The notes below the pieces were generated by a model. That model was not told where the DNA came from. It ran no database searches and worked only from the letters and a program-made list of their open reading frames with translations. This document shows positions 7,979 to 13,855 of a stretch of DNA of 64,000 bases, piece after piece. The DNA comes from Mycobacterium aquaticum (GTDB taxonomy: Bacteria > Actinomycetota > Actinomycetes > Mycobacteriales > Mycobacteriaceae): the NCBI RefSeq assembly GCF_002086485.1, contig NZ_MVHF01000003.1, forward strand, positions 248,001 through 312,000, written 5' to 3'. Both the position numbers and the translations under genes were made by a program. Position 1 is the first letter of the stretch. The number at the start of each line of letters is the position of its first letter.

Positions 7979-8173
7979 TTAATCAATACCCGCCAAAACA
8001 AGAGGCCAACCACCTACCTAGCCATGGGTACCTACCAAGCCCTGTCCATGCTCCCTATGGCCAGCCCTCGGTAGACCCGGCCACCATGCCAACAGGAGGT
8101 AGGAATCAAAAATCAGCACGCAGGCGACTAAATGGCCAGCCTGCGAACGCAGTGAGCAGAAACCCAACCCCCT

Positions 8174-8189
8174 CCCGGCGGCAGCCGGG
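8174..8189 (-). terminator. Possible terminator after the 8207-8941 gene
   Basis: CCCGGC/GCCGGG pair with a 4-nt loop 18 bp past the stop of the leftward gene. The downstream side read leftward is G-rich with only short T runs (TTGGGTTT), so a bona fide intrinsic terminator is uncertain. Confidence 0.35.
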
Positions 8190-8206
8190 GGTGAGCGTTC
8201 CCACAC

Positions 8207-8941
8207 TTACGAGAGGAGGCACTCACTCCGTAGCGGGTCGGTTTCCGCATTCGCTTGCATGCGGGTTGCGGTTTCGAGGTGGTCCGGTTCTGCAGGTTCC
8301 AATTCAGGTGGTTCACTGTTGAACACGCTTGCTAGATATGCGTCTTCAGATGTGTCCTGCCAATACCCATGGGTAGCCGAAGAGGAGAGTATAGAGTCGG
8401 GCACCAACGCGCTGGTCAGGGGCTCGAAAAGTGCGTCGTTGGTGTCATTTGTTGGTGTAGAAAGTGCAGTTGTTGGTGTCTTTGTTGGTGTACTTTTGGC
8501 GCTTGTTGGTGTCATTCCGTTACGGCGGGCCACCTCGTAGCATGACTTACACAGGTCGCCTGCGTAGTGCTTACGATCCGGGTGGCACGACGCGGTAATC
8601 AGTGGTGGAACGTTGCCGTCACAGGTTTCGCATGGCAACCAGGCCACGGAGGGATCAGGCGGGTCTACCAGGCCGTCGGGCAGAATCAGGCAACCGGGAT
8701 GGGACCTCGAATCGAGCAAACCCAATCTGACCGCCTGTGCTATAGCGCTGTCGACATTGCGGTAGCGCTTCCCCTGCTTACCCAGCCACTTGGATAACTC
8801 ACCGCGTCGGAAAGGGGCATGTCCATTCACCCCGCACTTCGCAAGGCATAGGTAATGCAGCCTGAGATAGGCGGGATTGCCTTTCCTATTGGCCAGGTCC
8901 TGGCAGGCCTCCACCCGCACCTTTCTAAATAAGATCTTCAA
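8207..8941 (-). CDS. Phage DNA-binding/replication-type protein with Cys-rich centre
   Basis: The 244-residue product has an N-terminal helical region (QDLANRKGNPAYLRLHYLCL, GELSKWLGKQGKRY, NVDSAIAQAVRLGLL) resembling the winged-helix start of phage replication or regulatory proteins. A putative zinc site follows (CETC near 103, CHPD, CKSC near 131). The C-terminal half is low-complexity and rich in Thr, Ser, Pro and acidic residues. The listed start is a TTG at 8941 overlapping the upstream gene. GTG codons at 8920 or 8914 (AGAAAGG just upstream) are alternatives. It is the largest gene of the early region and the best replication-initiation candidate, but this is inference. Confidence 0.6.
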   Translation of the reverse strand: MKILFRKVRVEACQDLANRKGNPAYLRLHYLCLAKCGVNGHAPFRRGELSKWLGKQGKRYRNVDSAIAQAVRLGLLDSRSHPGCLILPDGLVDPPDPSVAWLPCETCDGNVPPLITASCHPDRKHYAGDLCKSCYEVARRNGMTPTSAKSTPTKTPTTALSTPTNDTNDALFEPLTSALVPDSILSSSATHGYWQDTSEDAYLASVFNSEPPELEPAEPDHLETATRMQANAETDPLRSECLLS

Positions 8942-9101
8942 TCTTCACCGTATCTGCCCGTCGCGGGCCATCATCTCGTGAAAGTTCGTGTAGGTCTTCG
9001 ATCAGTTCGGCCAGCTCATCGCGGTTCAGCAATATGAATGATCGGCCTTGGCTAATCTGGGCTCCACCGCCGTAACGACGCGATAGCCGTACTGCGCTCA
9101 T
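8925..9101 (-). CDS. 58-residue phage hypothetical protein
   Basis: An ATG at 9101 overlaps the upstream stop (ATGA). The product starts MSAVRLSRRYGGGAQISQG, then SFILLNRDELAELIEDLHEL, an acidic helix, and ends VKIEDLI. It overlaps the next gene by up to 17 bp. No recognised family. It is part of the early leftward operon. Confidence 0.6.
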   Translation of the reverse strand: MSAVRLSRRYGGGAQISQGRSFILLNRDELAELIEDLHELSRDDGPRRADTVKIEDLI

Positions 9102-9280
9102 CGCCCCATTCTCATGTTGTGAATGTCCACCGTCGCATACCCTTCGGCGATCAGCGCGTCCCATTCCAGGTAAAACCGAGCATCCGTGATGGCGTCCTCG
9201 CGGGCGCTAGTCCAGGGCGTGGCGGGATGGTTCGGATTGATAGCCCGCCACCCCAGGGGCGACTGTTCAAGTTCGATCAT
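9098..9280 (-). CDS. 60-residue phage hypothetical protein
   Basis: ATG at 9280, nine bases after the upstream gene; the stop overlaps the next start (ATGA). The sequence begins MIELEQSPLGWRAINPNHPA and includes DARFYLEWDALIAEGY. No recognised family. Gene-like spacing and coupling support it. Confidence 0.6.
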   Translation of the reverse strand: MIELEQSPLGWRAINPNHPATPWTSAREDAITDARFYLEWDALIAEGYATVDIHNMRMGR

Positions 9281-9289
9281 TGATTCCCC

Positions 9290-9541
9290 TTATTCCGCTG
9301 GGCTGATAAACGAAGTCGCGGCGTCTACCTCTGCGGGTGTGGGATTCTCGCCCACGAAGCGGGCGGCATCCGCAACCTCGGCCATGCGCTTCTGCAGCTG
9401 CTCTACGGTCGCCCGTGGAACGCCTTGGGCGACCCATGTGAGCCACGCCGTGTGGCGGATGAATGCGTCGTCACCGATCCGGCCGGCCTTGTAGTCGGCC
9501 TGCAAAGCGATCGTCCGCTGCAGGATCTCTTGTGGACTCAT
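9290..9541 (-). CDS. 83-residue phage hypothetical protein
   Basis: ATG at 9541 overlapping the upstream stop (ATGA). A mostly helical product: MSPQEILQRTIALQADYKAG, FIRHTAWLTWVAQGVPRATV, QLQKRMAEVADAARFV, then an acidic end. It looks like a small soluble helical-bundle protein. No recognised family. Confidence 0.6.
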   Translation of the reverse strand: MSPQEILQRTIALQADYKAGRIGDDAFIRHTAWLTWVAQGVPRATVEQLQKRMAEVADAARFVGENPTPAEVDAATSFISPAE

Positions 9542-9792
9542 TTCGCCAGGATCTCCTCTTCGCTCGGCGCAGCCTTAATGCCCATTGATTGGCACTGCTG
9601 CAGAGTCCAATAATCGGCATTCTGAAGGACCGCAATAGCCTCGCTGCCGCTCAAACCCCGAGCCTCCGCGGCATGAAGCAAAGCCATCGCAAGGCGCTTT
9701 CTGCGCCGGTAACGGTCGTTCCTCTCCCGATCACACGTTGCACACTGGTTGTCGCTGTAGCGCTTGCCGTCATTATGGGTGCACATTGGCAT
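9538..9792 (-). CDS. Small Cys/basic phage protein, putative zinc-binding
   Basis: The product begins MPMCTHNDGKRYSDNQCATC followed by a very basic segment (DRERNDRYRRRKRLAMALL), suggesting a Cys/His zinc knuckle joined to a nucleic-acid-binding helix. The C-terminal part is helical (LSGSEAIAVLQNADYW). The chosen ATG at 9792 has AGAGGGGA seven bases upstream. An ATG at 9786 with AAGGG, or one at 9810, are alternatives. The stop overlaps the next start (ATGA). Confidence 0.55.
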   Translation of the reverse strand: MPMCTHNDGKRYSDNQCATCDRERNDRYRRRKRLAMALLHAAEARGLSGSEAIAVLQNADYWTLQQCQSMGIKAAPSEEEILAK

Positions 9793-9879
9793 CCCTTCAT
9801 CCCCTCTCATAGAGGCAGTAGTTCCACGTTTTGTGGATAAAAAAATGCGAGGAATAGAACCCTCTATAATTACGGTAAT

Positions 9880-10419
9880 TTAAAGTACGAAAACGGGCTG
9901 TTTGTCGATCATTTCCGCTGTGATTCTGGTAACAATTTGATACCGTTCCCGACGCCATTCATTGCGCGCATCGCGATCGCATTTCGTGCACCGCTCCGGC
10001 GGCCGGCCGCGCTGTCTCGAAATACCGACACACCCATTGCAGCGACAGAATGTCCAAAGCCATGGTGCAATGCGATAAAGCAACGGATCGTCATCGAGAA
10101 CGGCCTCCGCCTCTGGGTTGGTGGTGCGCCATGCGCACGGGCCGCCGAACTCACACGCTCGCCAGTGCCAGCGGATGGGTAGCGGCCAGCCGCAGGCGCA
10201 GACCCTGACCACCGCGGAGGGCAGCTTGCGGGTCTTGTTCGCGCCGCTACCTTCGTAATCGCCGTCACCCAACCACAACTCGCCGACATGGCCGGTGTCG
10301 CGCCAGAACGTGTCGACAGCGGACGTGAAGTCTTCGTTGTCCTGGTCTGCGAGGGTCCAGCGATCGACGGCTTCCGGCTCTTCGTCTGGCCAGGCCCCCG
10401 GCGCGTCGTTATCGGTCAA
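9880..10419 (-). CDS. Cys-rich phage hypothetical protein (179 aa), putative zinc ribbon
   Basis: The N-terminal third is acidic (PDEEPEAVDRWTLADQDNED). The rest contains many Cys pairs: CACGW, WRACEFGGPCAW, FCRCNGCVG and ERCTKCDRDARNEWRRERY. The last matches a zinc-ribbon/HNH-precursor-like C-terminus. The start is a TTG at 10419 overlapping the upstream stop (TTGA) with AGGA just before it. A longer frame would overlap the whole preceding gene and is rejected. The function is unknown; nucleic-acid binding is plausible. Confidence 0.6.
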   Translation of the reverse strand: MTDNDAPGAWPDEEPEAVDRWTLADQDNEDFTSAVDTFWRDTGHVGELWLGDGDYEGSGANKTRKLPSAVVRVCACGWPLPIRWHWRACEFGGPCAWRTTNPEAEAVLDDDPLLYRIAPWLWTFCRCNGCVGISRQRGRPPERCTKCDRDARNEWRRERYQIVTRITAEMIDKQPVFVL

Positions 10420-10736
10420 TCTTCCTGACGCTCCCGCACGGTGATTACCGGCGCGTCTCCGATGGGGCTTTCGAAGTCGTCGGCGCGGTACTGGCCACGG
10501 TTGCTGTGATCGGCTTGTAGCTCGCGTGGAAGCACCGTGTCGAGGTAGTCGGATGCCAACATCAGTCCGCCCGACTCGGGCGCAACGACAGGCATGTCGC
10601 CGATCAGGCCGGTGACGGGTCGGCGCCAAATGGGTGACCCTTCGATGAGGATGTCATCGTGCTGGCCATCGTGAACGGGCCAGACGTGGTACTCGACCAC
10701 GCCGCCCGCCGGGGTCAGGTTACTGAAGTCGATCAT
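10416..10736 (-). CDS. 106-residue phage hypothetical protein
   Basis: ATG at 10736 with AGGAG eight bases upstream; it also overlaps the stop of the 15-codon mini-ORF (ATGA). The product starts MIDFSNLTPAGGVVEYHVWP, contains many acidic residues and PVVAPESGGLMLASDYLDTV, and ends VITVRERQED. No recognised family. Confidence 0.6.
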   Translation of the reverse strand: MIDFSNLTPAGGVVEYHVWPVHDGQHDDILIEGSPIWRRPVTGLIGDMPVVAPESGGLMLASDYLDTVLPRELQADHSNRGQYRADDFESPIGDAPVITVRERQED

Positions 10737-10780
10737 TTGCCGTTCTCCTGTCGTCGGGGGTTGCTGTTCATGGTCATCAT
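10733..10780 (-). CDS. 15-residue coupled mini-ORF after the excisionase
   Basis: The frame ATG ATG ACC... encodes MMTMNSNPRRQENGK. Its ATG at 10780 overlaps the excisionase stop (ATGA), its stop overlaps the next ATG (ATGA), and GAGGAG lies about 8 nt before the start. Overlaps at both ends with a good ribosome site suggest real translation, possibly only to carry ribosomes across the gap. No function is claimed for the peptide. Confidence 0.45.
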   Translation of the reverse strand: MMTMNSNPRRQENGK

Positions 10781-10965
10781 CGGGCCGTCTCCTCAAGCTG
10801 CGACTCGATCCACGCCTCTACGTCCTCTCGTCGGTAAACCACCCGCCTGCCCAGCGAACTGGAGCGCGGCCCCTGGCCGGTGGCGCGCCACCAGCGAAGT
10901 GTCGCAACGGGTTTCCGCGTGAGCACTGAAACCTCGTCAATGAACATCAACTCTGGCGTGCTCAT
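10777..10965 (-). CDS. Excisionase / MerR-like HTH protein (AlpA/Xis type)
   Basis: The 62-residue protein has the HTH_17 pattern: FIDEVSVLTRKPVATLRWW, then GQGPRSSSLGRRVVYRREDV and EAWIESQLEETAR. Such small winged-helix proteins bend attachment DNA and steer the integrase to excision, and also act as early activators in satellites. The ATG at 10965 overlaps the upstream stop (ATGA). It lies about 0.7 kb from the divergent integrase, the usual arrangement. Confidence 0.82.
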   Translation of the reverse strand: MSTPELMFIDEVSVLTRKPVATLRWWRATGQGPRSSSLGRRVVYRREDVEAWIESQLEETAR

Positions 10966-11150
10966 CGGGCCGCCGTCCGCTCTGCGTCGATCTCCCGTGC
11001 GCGTACAAGCAGGCCATCGACATCGGCCACGCCGACTCGTTGGCAGAAATCGTCGATATCGACGCTCGGTCGGCTCAGTAGCTCGCAGACCATGTCGAAA
11101 GTGCTGACCTGGTCGAGCAGTTCGGCCAGCGGGGTGAGGGTAGTGGTCAC
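10962..11150 (-). CDS. First gene of the early leftward operon, 62-residue hypothetical
   Basis: A GTG at 11150 with GGAG six bases upstream gives MTTTLTPLAELLDQVSTFDM, then VCELLSRPSVDIDDFCQRVG and a charged C-terminal helix. An in-frame ATG at 11243 with AGGAGG would add 31 residues, but the promoter predicted at 11199-11226 would lie inside that version. No family recognised. It is the promoter-proximal gene ahead of the excisionase. Confidence 0.55.
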   Translation of the reverse strand: MTTTLTPLAELLDQVSTFDMVCELLSRPSVDIDDFCQRVGVADVDGLLVRAREIDAERTAAR

Positions 11151-11198
11151 TGTCGTCTCCTGACTGTGTGTCGCAACCCCTGTTTGGGGTTGTTTGAG

Positions 11199-11226
11199 AC
11201 AGTAGCAGTTCGGCGAACTAGCACAA
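11199..11226 (-). promoter_or_regulatory. Predicted early leftward promoter with palindromic operator
   Basis: Read leftward: TTGTGC, a 16-bp spacer, then TACTGT. A perfect palindrome AGTTCG-G-CGAACT (11207-11219) fills the spacer, a good place for a repressor. Just downstream an AACCCC/GGGGTT hairpin lies in the leader. The cognate repressor was not found in the window. Confidence 0.45.
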
Positions 11227-11355
11227 GAGGATGGATGCGGCATCGCTATGCCTCCTGACCTGCACTTACAGTAGTTGTCAACACCTATGCCCATTACCTG
11301 CAGCAAATTTGTGTTTATTCTTGGCGAGGTACTGAACCAGGCATTGCGCCCACGG

Positions 11356-11373
11356 ATAGGTATCAATACCTAT
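11356..11373. repeat. Perfect inverted repeat, candidate operator
   Basis: ATAGGTAT-ca-ATACCTAT: two 8-bp arms with a 2-bp spacer. The symmetry and size fit a dimeric regulator or excisionase site. It lies roughly midway between the divergent early operon and integrase. Confidence 0.5.
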
Positions 11374-11642
11374 AGGGATATCATCTCGCAGACCCCCAGC
11401 TCAGAGCATGTTTTTCCAATCACCTCATGCCTGTCGATAGGGGATAGGGACCGCTTCGCCGGGTATGACCTGAGGGATAAGCCGGCCGACGGATAAGGCG
11501 ATCTGGCTACCGAACGACGGGGTGCACGAGCTGAAAGCCGTTGCATCCGTGCAATATTCATTCTTAGCGGACGCTCAGGATGCAGCCAGATACTCACACT
11601 CAATTCTTAGAAACTACATCGACTGAAACGGATTTCAGCGGT

Positions 11643-11651
11643 ACTGCGGTA
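11643..11651 (+). repeat. ACTGCGGTA copy upstream of integrase (candidate arm site)
   Basis: This 9-bp word, 11 bp before the integrase start, recurs twice in tandem at the integrase 3' end beside the tRNA. The placement on both sides of int fits arm-type integrase binding sites. Confidence 0.4.
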
Positions 11652-11661
11652 CGCTCAGCAC

Positions 11662-12816
11662 ATGAGGAATGACCGCGCCGGGATCGATGATCGCTGGCAC
11701 AAACAGGTACGCCGACCAGACGGCACCATGGCCACGGAGCGCAGCAGCGTGTACGGAAAGGTCACCCGCTGGCGGGTGCGCTGGGTGGTCGACGGCCGAG
11801 AACACACCAAGGTCTTTGAGAAGAAGGTGGATGCGCAAGCGTTCCTCAACACCCTTACCGCCGAGGTCGTCAAAGGCCGCTACGTCAGCCCGCACAAGTC
11901 CTCAGCGCTGTTCCGTGACATCGCAGAGGAATGGATAGAGGGCAAGAGCGCCAGGGCTCCCAAGACCGTCGCCGGGTACCGCAGCCTCCTGGATACGTTG
12001 ATCTTGCCCCGATGGGGAGACGTGAAGCTCTCTGGCATCACTCACGGTGAAGTCCAGAAGTGGATCACTGGCCTGTCGGTCAACGGGTCGGTCCGCACCG
12101 AGGGCAAGGGCTTGTCAGCCTCGCGCGTGATCCAGACACACCAGTGCCTGTCGGCTGTTCTCAAGTACGCGATGCGAACCGAGCGCATCGGGAAGAACGT
12201 CGCCGATGGCATCGAGCTGCCCGGCAAGGGGCAGAGCGAACGGCGGTACCTCACCCACAAGCAGTTGCAGACCCTCGCGGCCAACACCGAGCGATTCCAG
12301 ACGCTGACGTTGGTGCTCGGCTACTGCGGCCTGAGATTCGGGGAGGCCGTAGCGCTACGCCGCCAAGACGTGAACGACGGAAAGATCACTGTGCGCCGCT
12401 CGGTCACCTTCGTGACCGGCAAGGGCCTCACCGAAGGCGGCACCAAGACGGGCAAGATCCGGTGGGTGCCCGTGCCCGCGTTCCTGTGGAAGCGGCTCAA
12501 GGCAGAACTACCGGTGGACGCTGACGCCCTGGTGTTCCCCGGCAAGGATGGATGGCTCACTAACGGTGAGTACCGCTGGCAGTTCGATCCGGCGGCTACA
12601 AAGACGGGTGTGGAGGGGCTAGTCCCGCACGAGCTGCGGCACACCACAGCATCACTAGCGATATCGGCCGGCGCGAACATCCTCGCAGTTCAGAGGCTAC
12701 TTGGACACCAGACAGCATCAATGACACTCGACCGCTACGGACATCTGTTCTCGGACGACTTGGAGCAGGTCGCGAAGGGCCTGGATGCCGCCGGAAGGAA
12801 AGCCACTGCGGTATGA
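11662..12816 (+). CDS. int: Phage tyrosine integrase
   Basis: The 384-residue recombinase catalyses attP-attB recombination. An N-terminal arm-binding domain (VYGKVTRWRVRWVVDGREH) is followed by a SAM-like core-binding domain (about 75-175) and the catalytic domain. Catalytic residues are visible: Arg in GYCGLRFGEA, HELRHT, LLGHQTASMTLDRYGHL with the Tyr nucleophile. The ATG at 11662 is listed; an ATG 23 codons later (MATERSSVY) is an alternative. It reads toward the tRNA, and its last codons and stop lie within an ACTGCGGTA repeat. A full catalytic set suggests an active enzyme. Confidence 0.95.
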   Translation: MRNDRAGIDDRWHKQVRRPDGTMATERSSVYGKVTRWRVRWVVDGREHTKVFEKKVDAQAFLNTLTAEVVKGRYVSPHKSSALFRDIAEEWIEGKSARAPKTVAGYRSLLDTLILPRWGDVKLSGITHGEVQKWITGLSVNGSVRTEGKGLSASRVIQTHQCLSAVLKYAMRTERIGKNVADGIELPGKGQSERRYLTHKQLQTLAANTERFQTLTLVLGYCGLRFGEAVALRRQDVNDGKITVRRSVTFVTGKGLTEGGTKTGKIRWVPVPAFLWKRLKAELPVDADALVFPGKDGWLTNGEYRWQFDPAATKTGVEGLVPHELRHTTASLAISAGANILAVQRLLGHQTASMTLDRYGHLFSDDLEQVAKGLDAAGRKATAV

Positions 12817-12824
12817 CTGCGGTA
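12805..12824 (+). repeat. Tandem ACTGCGGTA repeats at attR (candidate arm sites)
   Basis: Two direct copies of ACTGCGGTA (12805-12813, 12816-12824) are spaced 11 bp apart, one helical turn, next to the tRNA attachment site. The first encodes the integrase C-terminus. A third copy precedes int. Confidence 0.5.
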
Positions 12825-12961
12825 TCTGGGCGGTGCTACGACGGCTTAGTTTGACTAGATACCTACCACTACCTGCTTGTTTTCTGGTGCCCTCGGTGAG
12901 ATTCGAACTCACACTGTACGGGTTTTGAATCCGTTTCCTCTGCCAGTTGGGATACGAGGGC
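12817..12961. other. attR region: integrase stop to tRNA
   Basis: The interval between the integrase and the tRNA 5' end must contain the phage-chromosome junction, most likely in the 3' half of the tRNA gene, since the phage lies on the tRNA's 3' side. The core cannot be delimited without the left junction. Confidence 0.55.
12888..12961 (-). tRNA. tRNA with CAA anticodon (tRNA-Leu by anticodon), CCA encoded at 12885-12887
   Basis: A cloverleaf folds on the minus strand: acceptor GCCCTCG/CGAGGGC, T arm GTGAG-TTCGAAT-CTCAC, anticodon loop TTCAAAA giving CAA, discriminator A, and genomic CCA. The variable loop is only about 5 nt, unlike the long arm of ordinary bacterial tRNA-Leu. The anticodon stem has an A-C mismatch next to the loop. 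It directly precedes the divergent pdtaR gene and serves as attachment site for the element. Confidence 0.88.
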
Positions 12962-13046
12962 ATCGCTGCGTTGGGTGCTGCGGCCTACCACCATAGATGA
13001 TGGCCCCGCAGTCGCTCGTCGGCGGCTGCCACGACACAATATCTCC

Positions 13047-13673
13047 ATGACCGGGTCACCGACTCACGCCGCCAAGCCCCACCGCGTACTCATCGCCGAG
13101 GACGAGGCGCTCATCCGCCTCGACCTCGCAGAGATGCTGCGAGAGGAGGGCTATGACGTGGTCGGTGAGGCCGGCGACGGGCAAGAGGCAGTCGATCTGG
13201 CCGAGAAGTTGCGGCCCGACCTGGTGATCATGGACGTCAAGATGCCGCGCCGCGACGGCATCGACGCGGCAGCCGAGATCGCCAGTAAGCGCATCGCTCC
13301 GATCGTGGTGCTCACCGCGTTCAGTCAGCGTGAGTTGGTCGAGCGGGCCCGCGATGCAGGAGCCATGGCCTATCTGGTGAAGCCGTTCAACGTCACCGAC
13401 CTCATCCCGGCCATCGAGGTGGCGGTCAGCCGGTTCGGTGAGATCACGGCGTTGGAAAACGAGGTTGCGAACCTGTCGGACCGGTTGGAGACGCGCAAGT
13501 TGGTCGAGCGGGCGAAAGGCCTGCTGCAGACCAAGCACCAGATGAGCGAGCCCGAGGCGTTCAAGTGGATCCAGCGGGCCGCGATGGACCGTCGGACCAC
13601 CATGAAGCGGGTCGCAGAGGTGGTGCTGGAATCGCTCGACGAACCCACGGAGGCTGCCGCCGACGAAGGCTAG
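13047..13673 (+). CDS. pdtaR: Two-component antitermination response regulator PdtaR
   Basis: A 208-residue protein with a receiver domain (EDEALIRLDLAEMLREEG; phospho-acceptor Asp63 in IMDVKMP; Lys112 in YLVKPF) and a C-terminal ANTAR RNA-binding domain (KLVERAKGLLQTKHQMSEPE, WIQRAAMDRRTTMKRVAE). It matches mycobacterial PdtaR (Rv1626 type), which receives phosphate from PdtaS and antiterminates transcription by binding dual-hairpin RNAs. The kinase is not adjacent, as expected. The ATG at 13047 fits family length (about 205 residues). No clear ribosome site is visible, so it may be leaderless. Confidence 0.93.
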   Translation: MTGSPTHAAKPHRVLIAEDEALIRLDLAEMLREEGYDVVGEAGDGQEAVDLAEKLRPDLVIMDVKMPRRDGIDAAAEIASKRIAPIVVLTAFSQRELVERARDAGAMAYLVKPFNVTDLIPAIEVAVSRFGEITALENEVANLSDRLETRKLVERAKGLLQTKHQMSEPEAFKWIQRAAMDRRTTMKRVAEVVLESLDEPTEAAADEG

Positions 13674-13855
13674 CGGTGTTAATTGTGGGTTTCTGATGTT
13701 GCGGACAATCGCATTCCGCGAGAGCCGACGCGACCAGCATCAGTCAACATCCCGCACCACGGCGACGCTTTGGCTATGTTCTACCCCGAAGCATCGGCGC
13801 CTGCCTGGTCGGCATGGTCGTCGGCGCCGCTGACAACACTGACCCGGAGGTGAAC

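Larger units (their letters stand above)
11151..11661. other. Non-coding control region between early operon and integrase
   Basis: About 510 bp without a convincing gene. It holds the predicted early promoter, an 8-2-8 inverted repeat at 11356-11373, several ATAGG/GGATA words (near 11355, 11372, 11437, 11444, 11473, 11491), a TTGCA-tccg-TGCAA repeat near 11551, and an ACTGCGGTA copy at 11643. A 77-codon frame here on the minus strand shows no ribosome site and no recognisable features. Confidence 0.5.
1..12961. mobile_element. Right-hand part of an integrated prophage or phage-derived element
   Basis: The segment carries phage genes (portal, large terminase, HNH nuclease, tape measure, excisionase, tyrosine integrase) and ends in a tRNA gene, the classic mycobacteriophage attachment site. 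All genes except the integrase run leftward. The left end and attL lie outside the window. The exact right crossover inside the tRNA cannot be placed without attL or attB. No lysis cassette and no recognisable immunity repressor is seen here. Whether it is a full prophage, a remnant or a phage satellite cannot be decided from this part. Confidence 0.9.

Noticed and set aside
7491-7982. 163-codon plus-strand frame opposite the two small phage genes
   Set aside because: It runs against the coupled leftward genes and has no ribosome site or recognisable motif.
8018-8206. 62-codon minus-strand frame downstream of the 8207-8941 gene
   Set aside because: Starts within the hairpin region, has no ribosome site and no recognisable sequence pattern.
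11370-11603. 77-codon minus-strand frame in the int/xis control region
   Set aside because: No ribosome site, basic low-complexity product, overlaps candidate operators.
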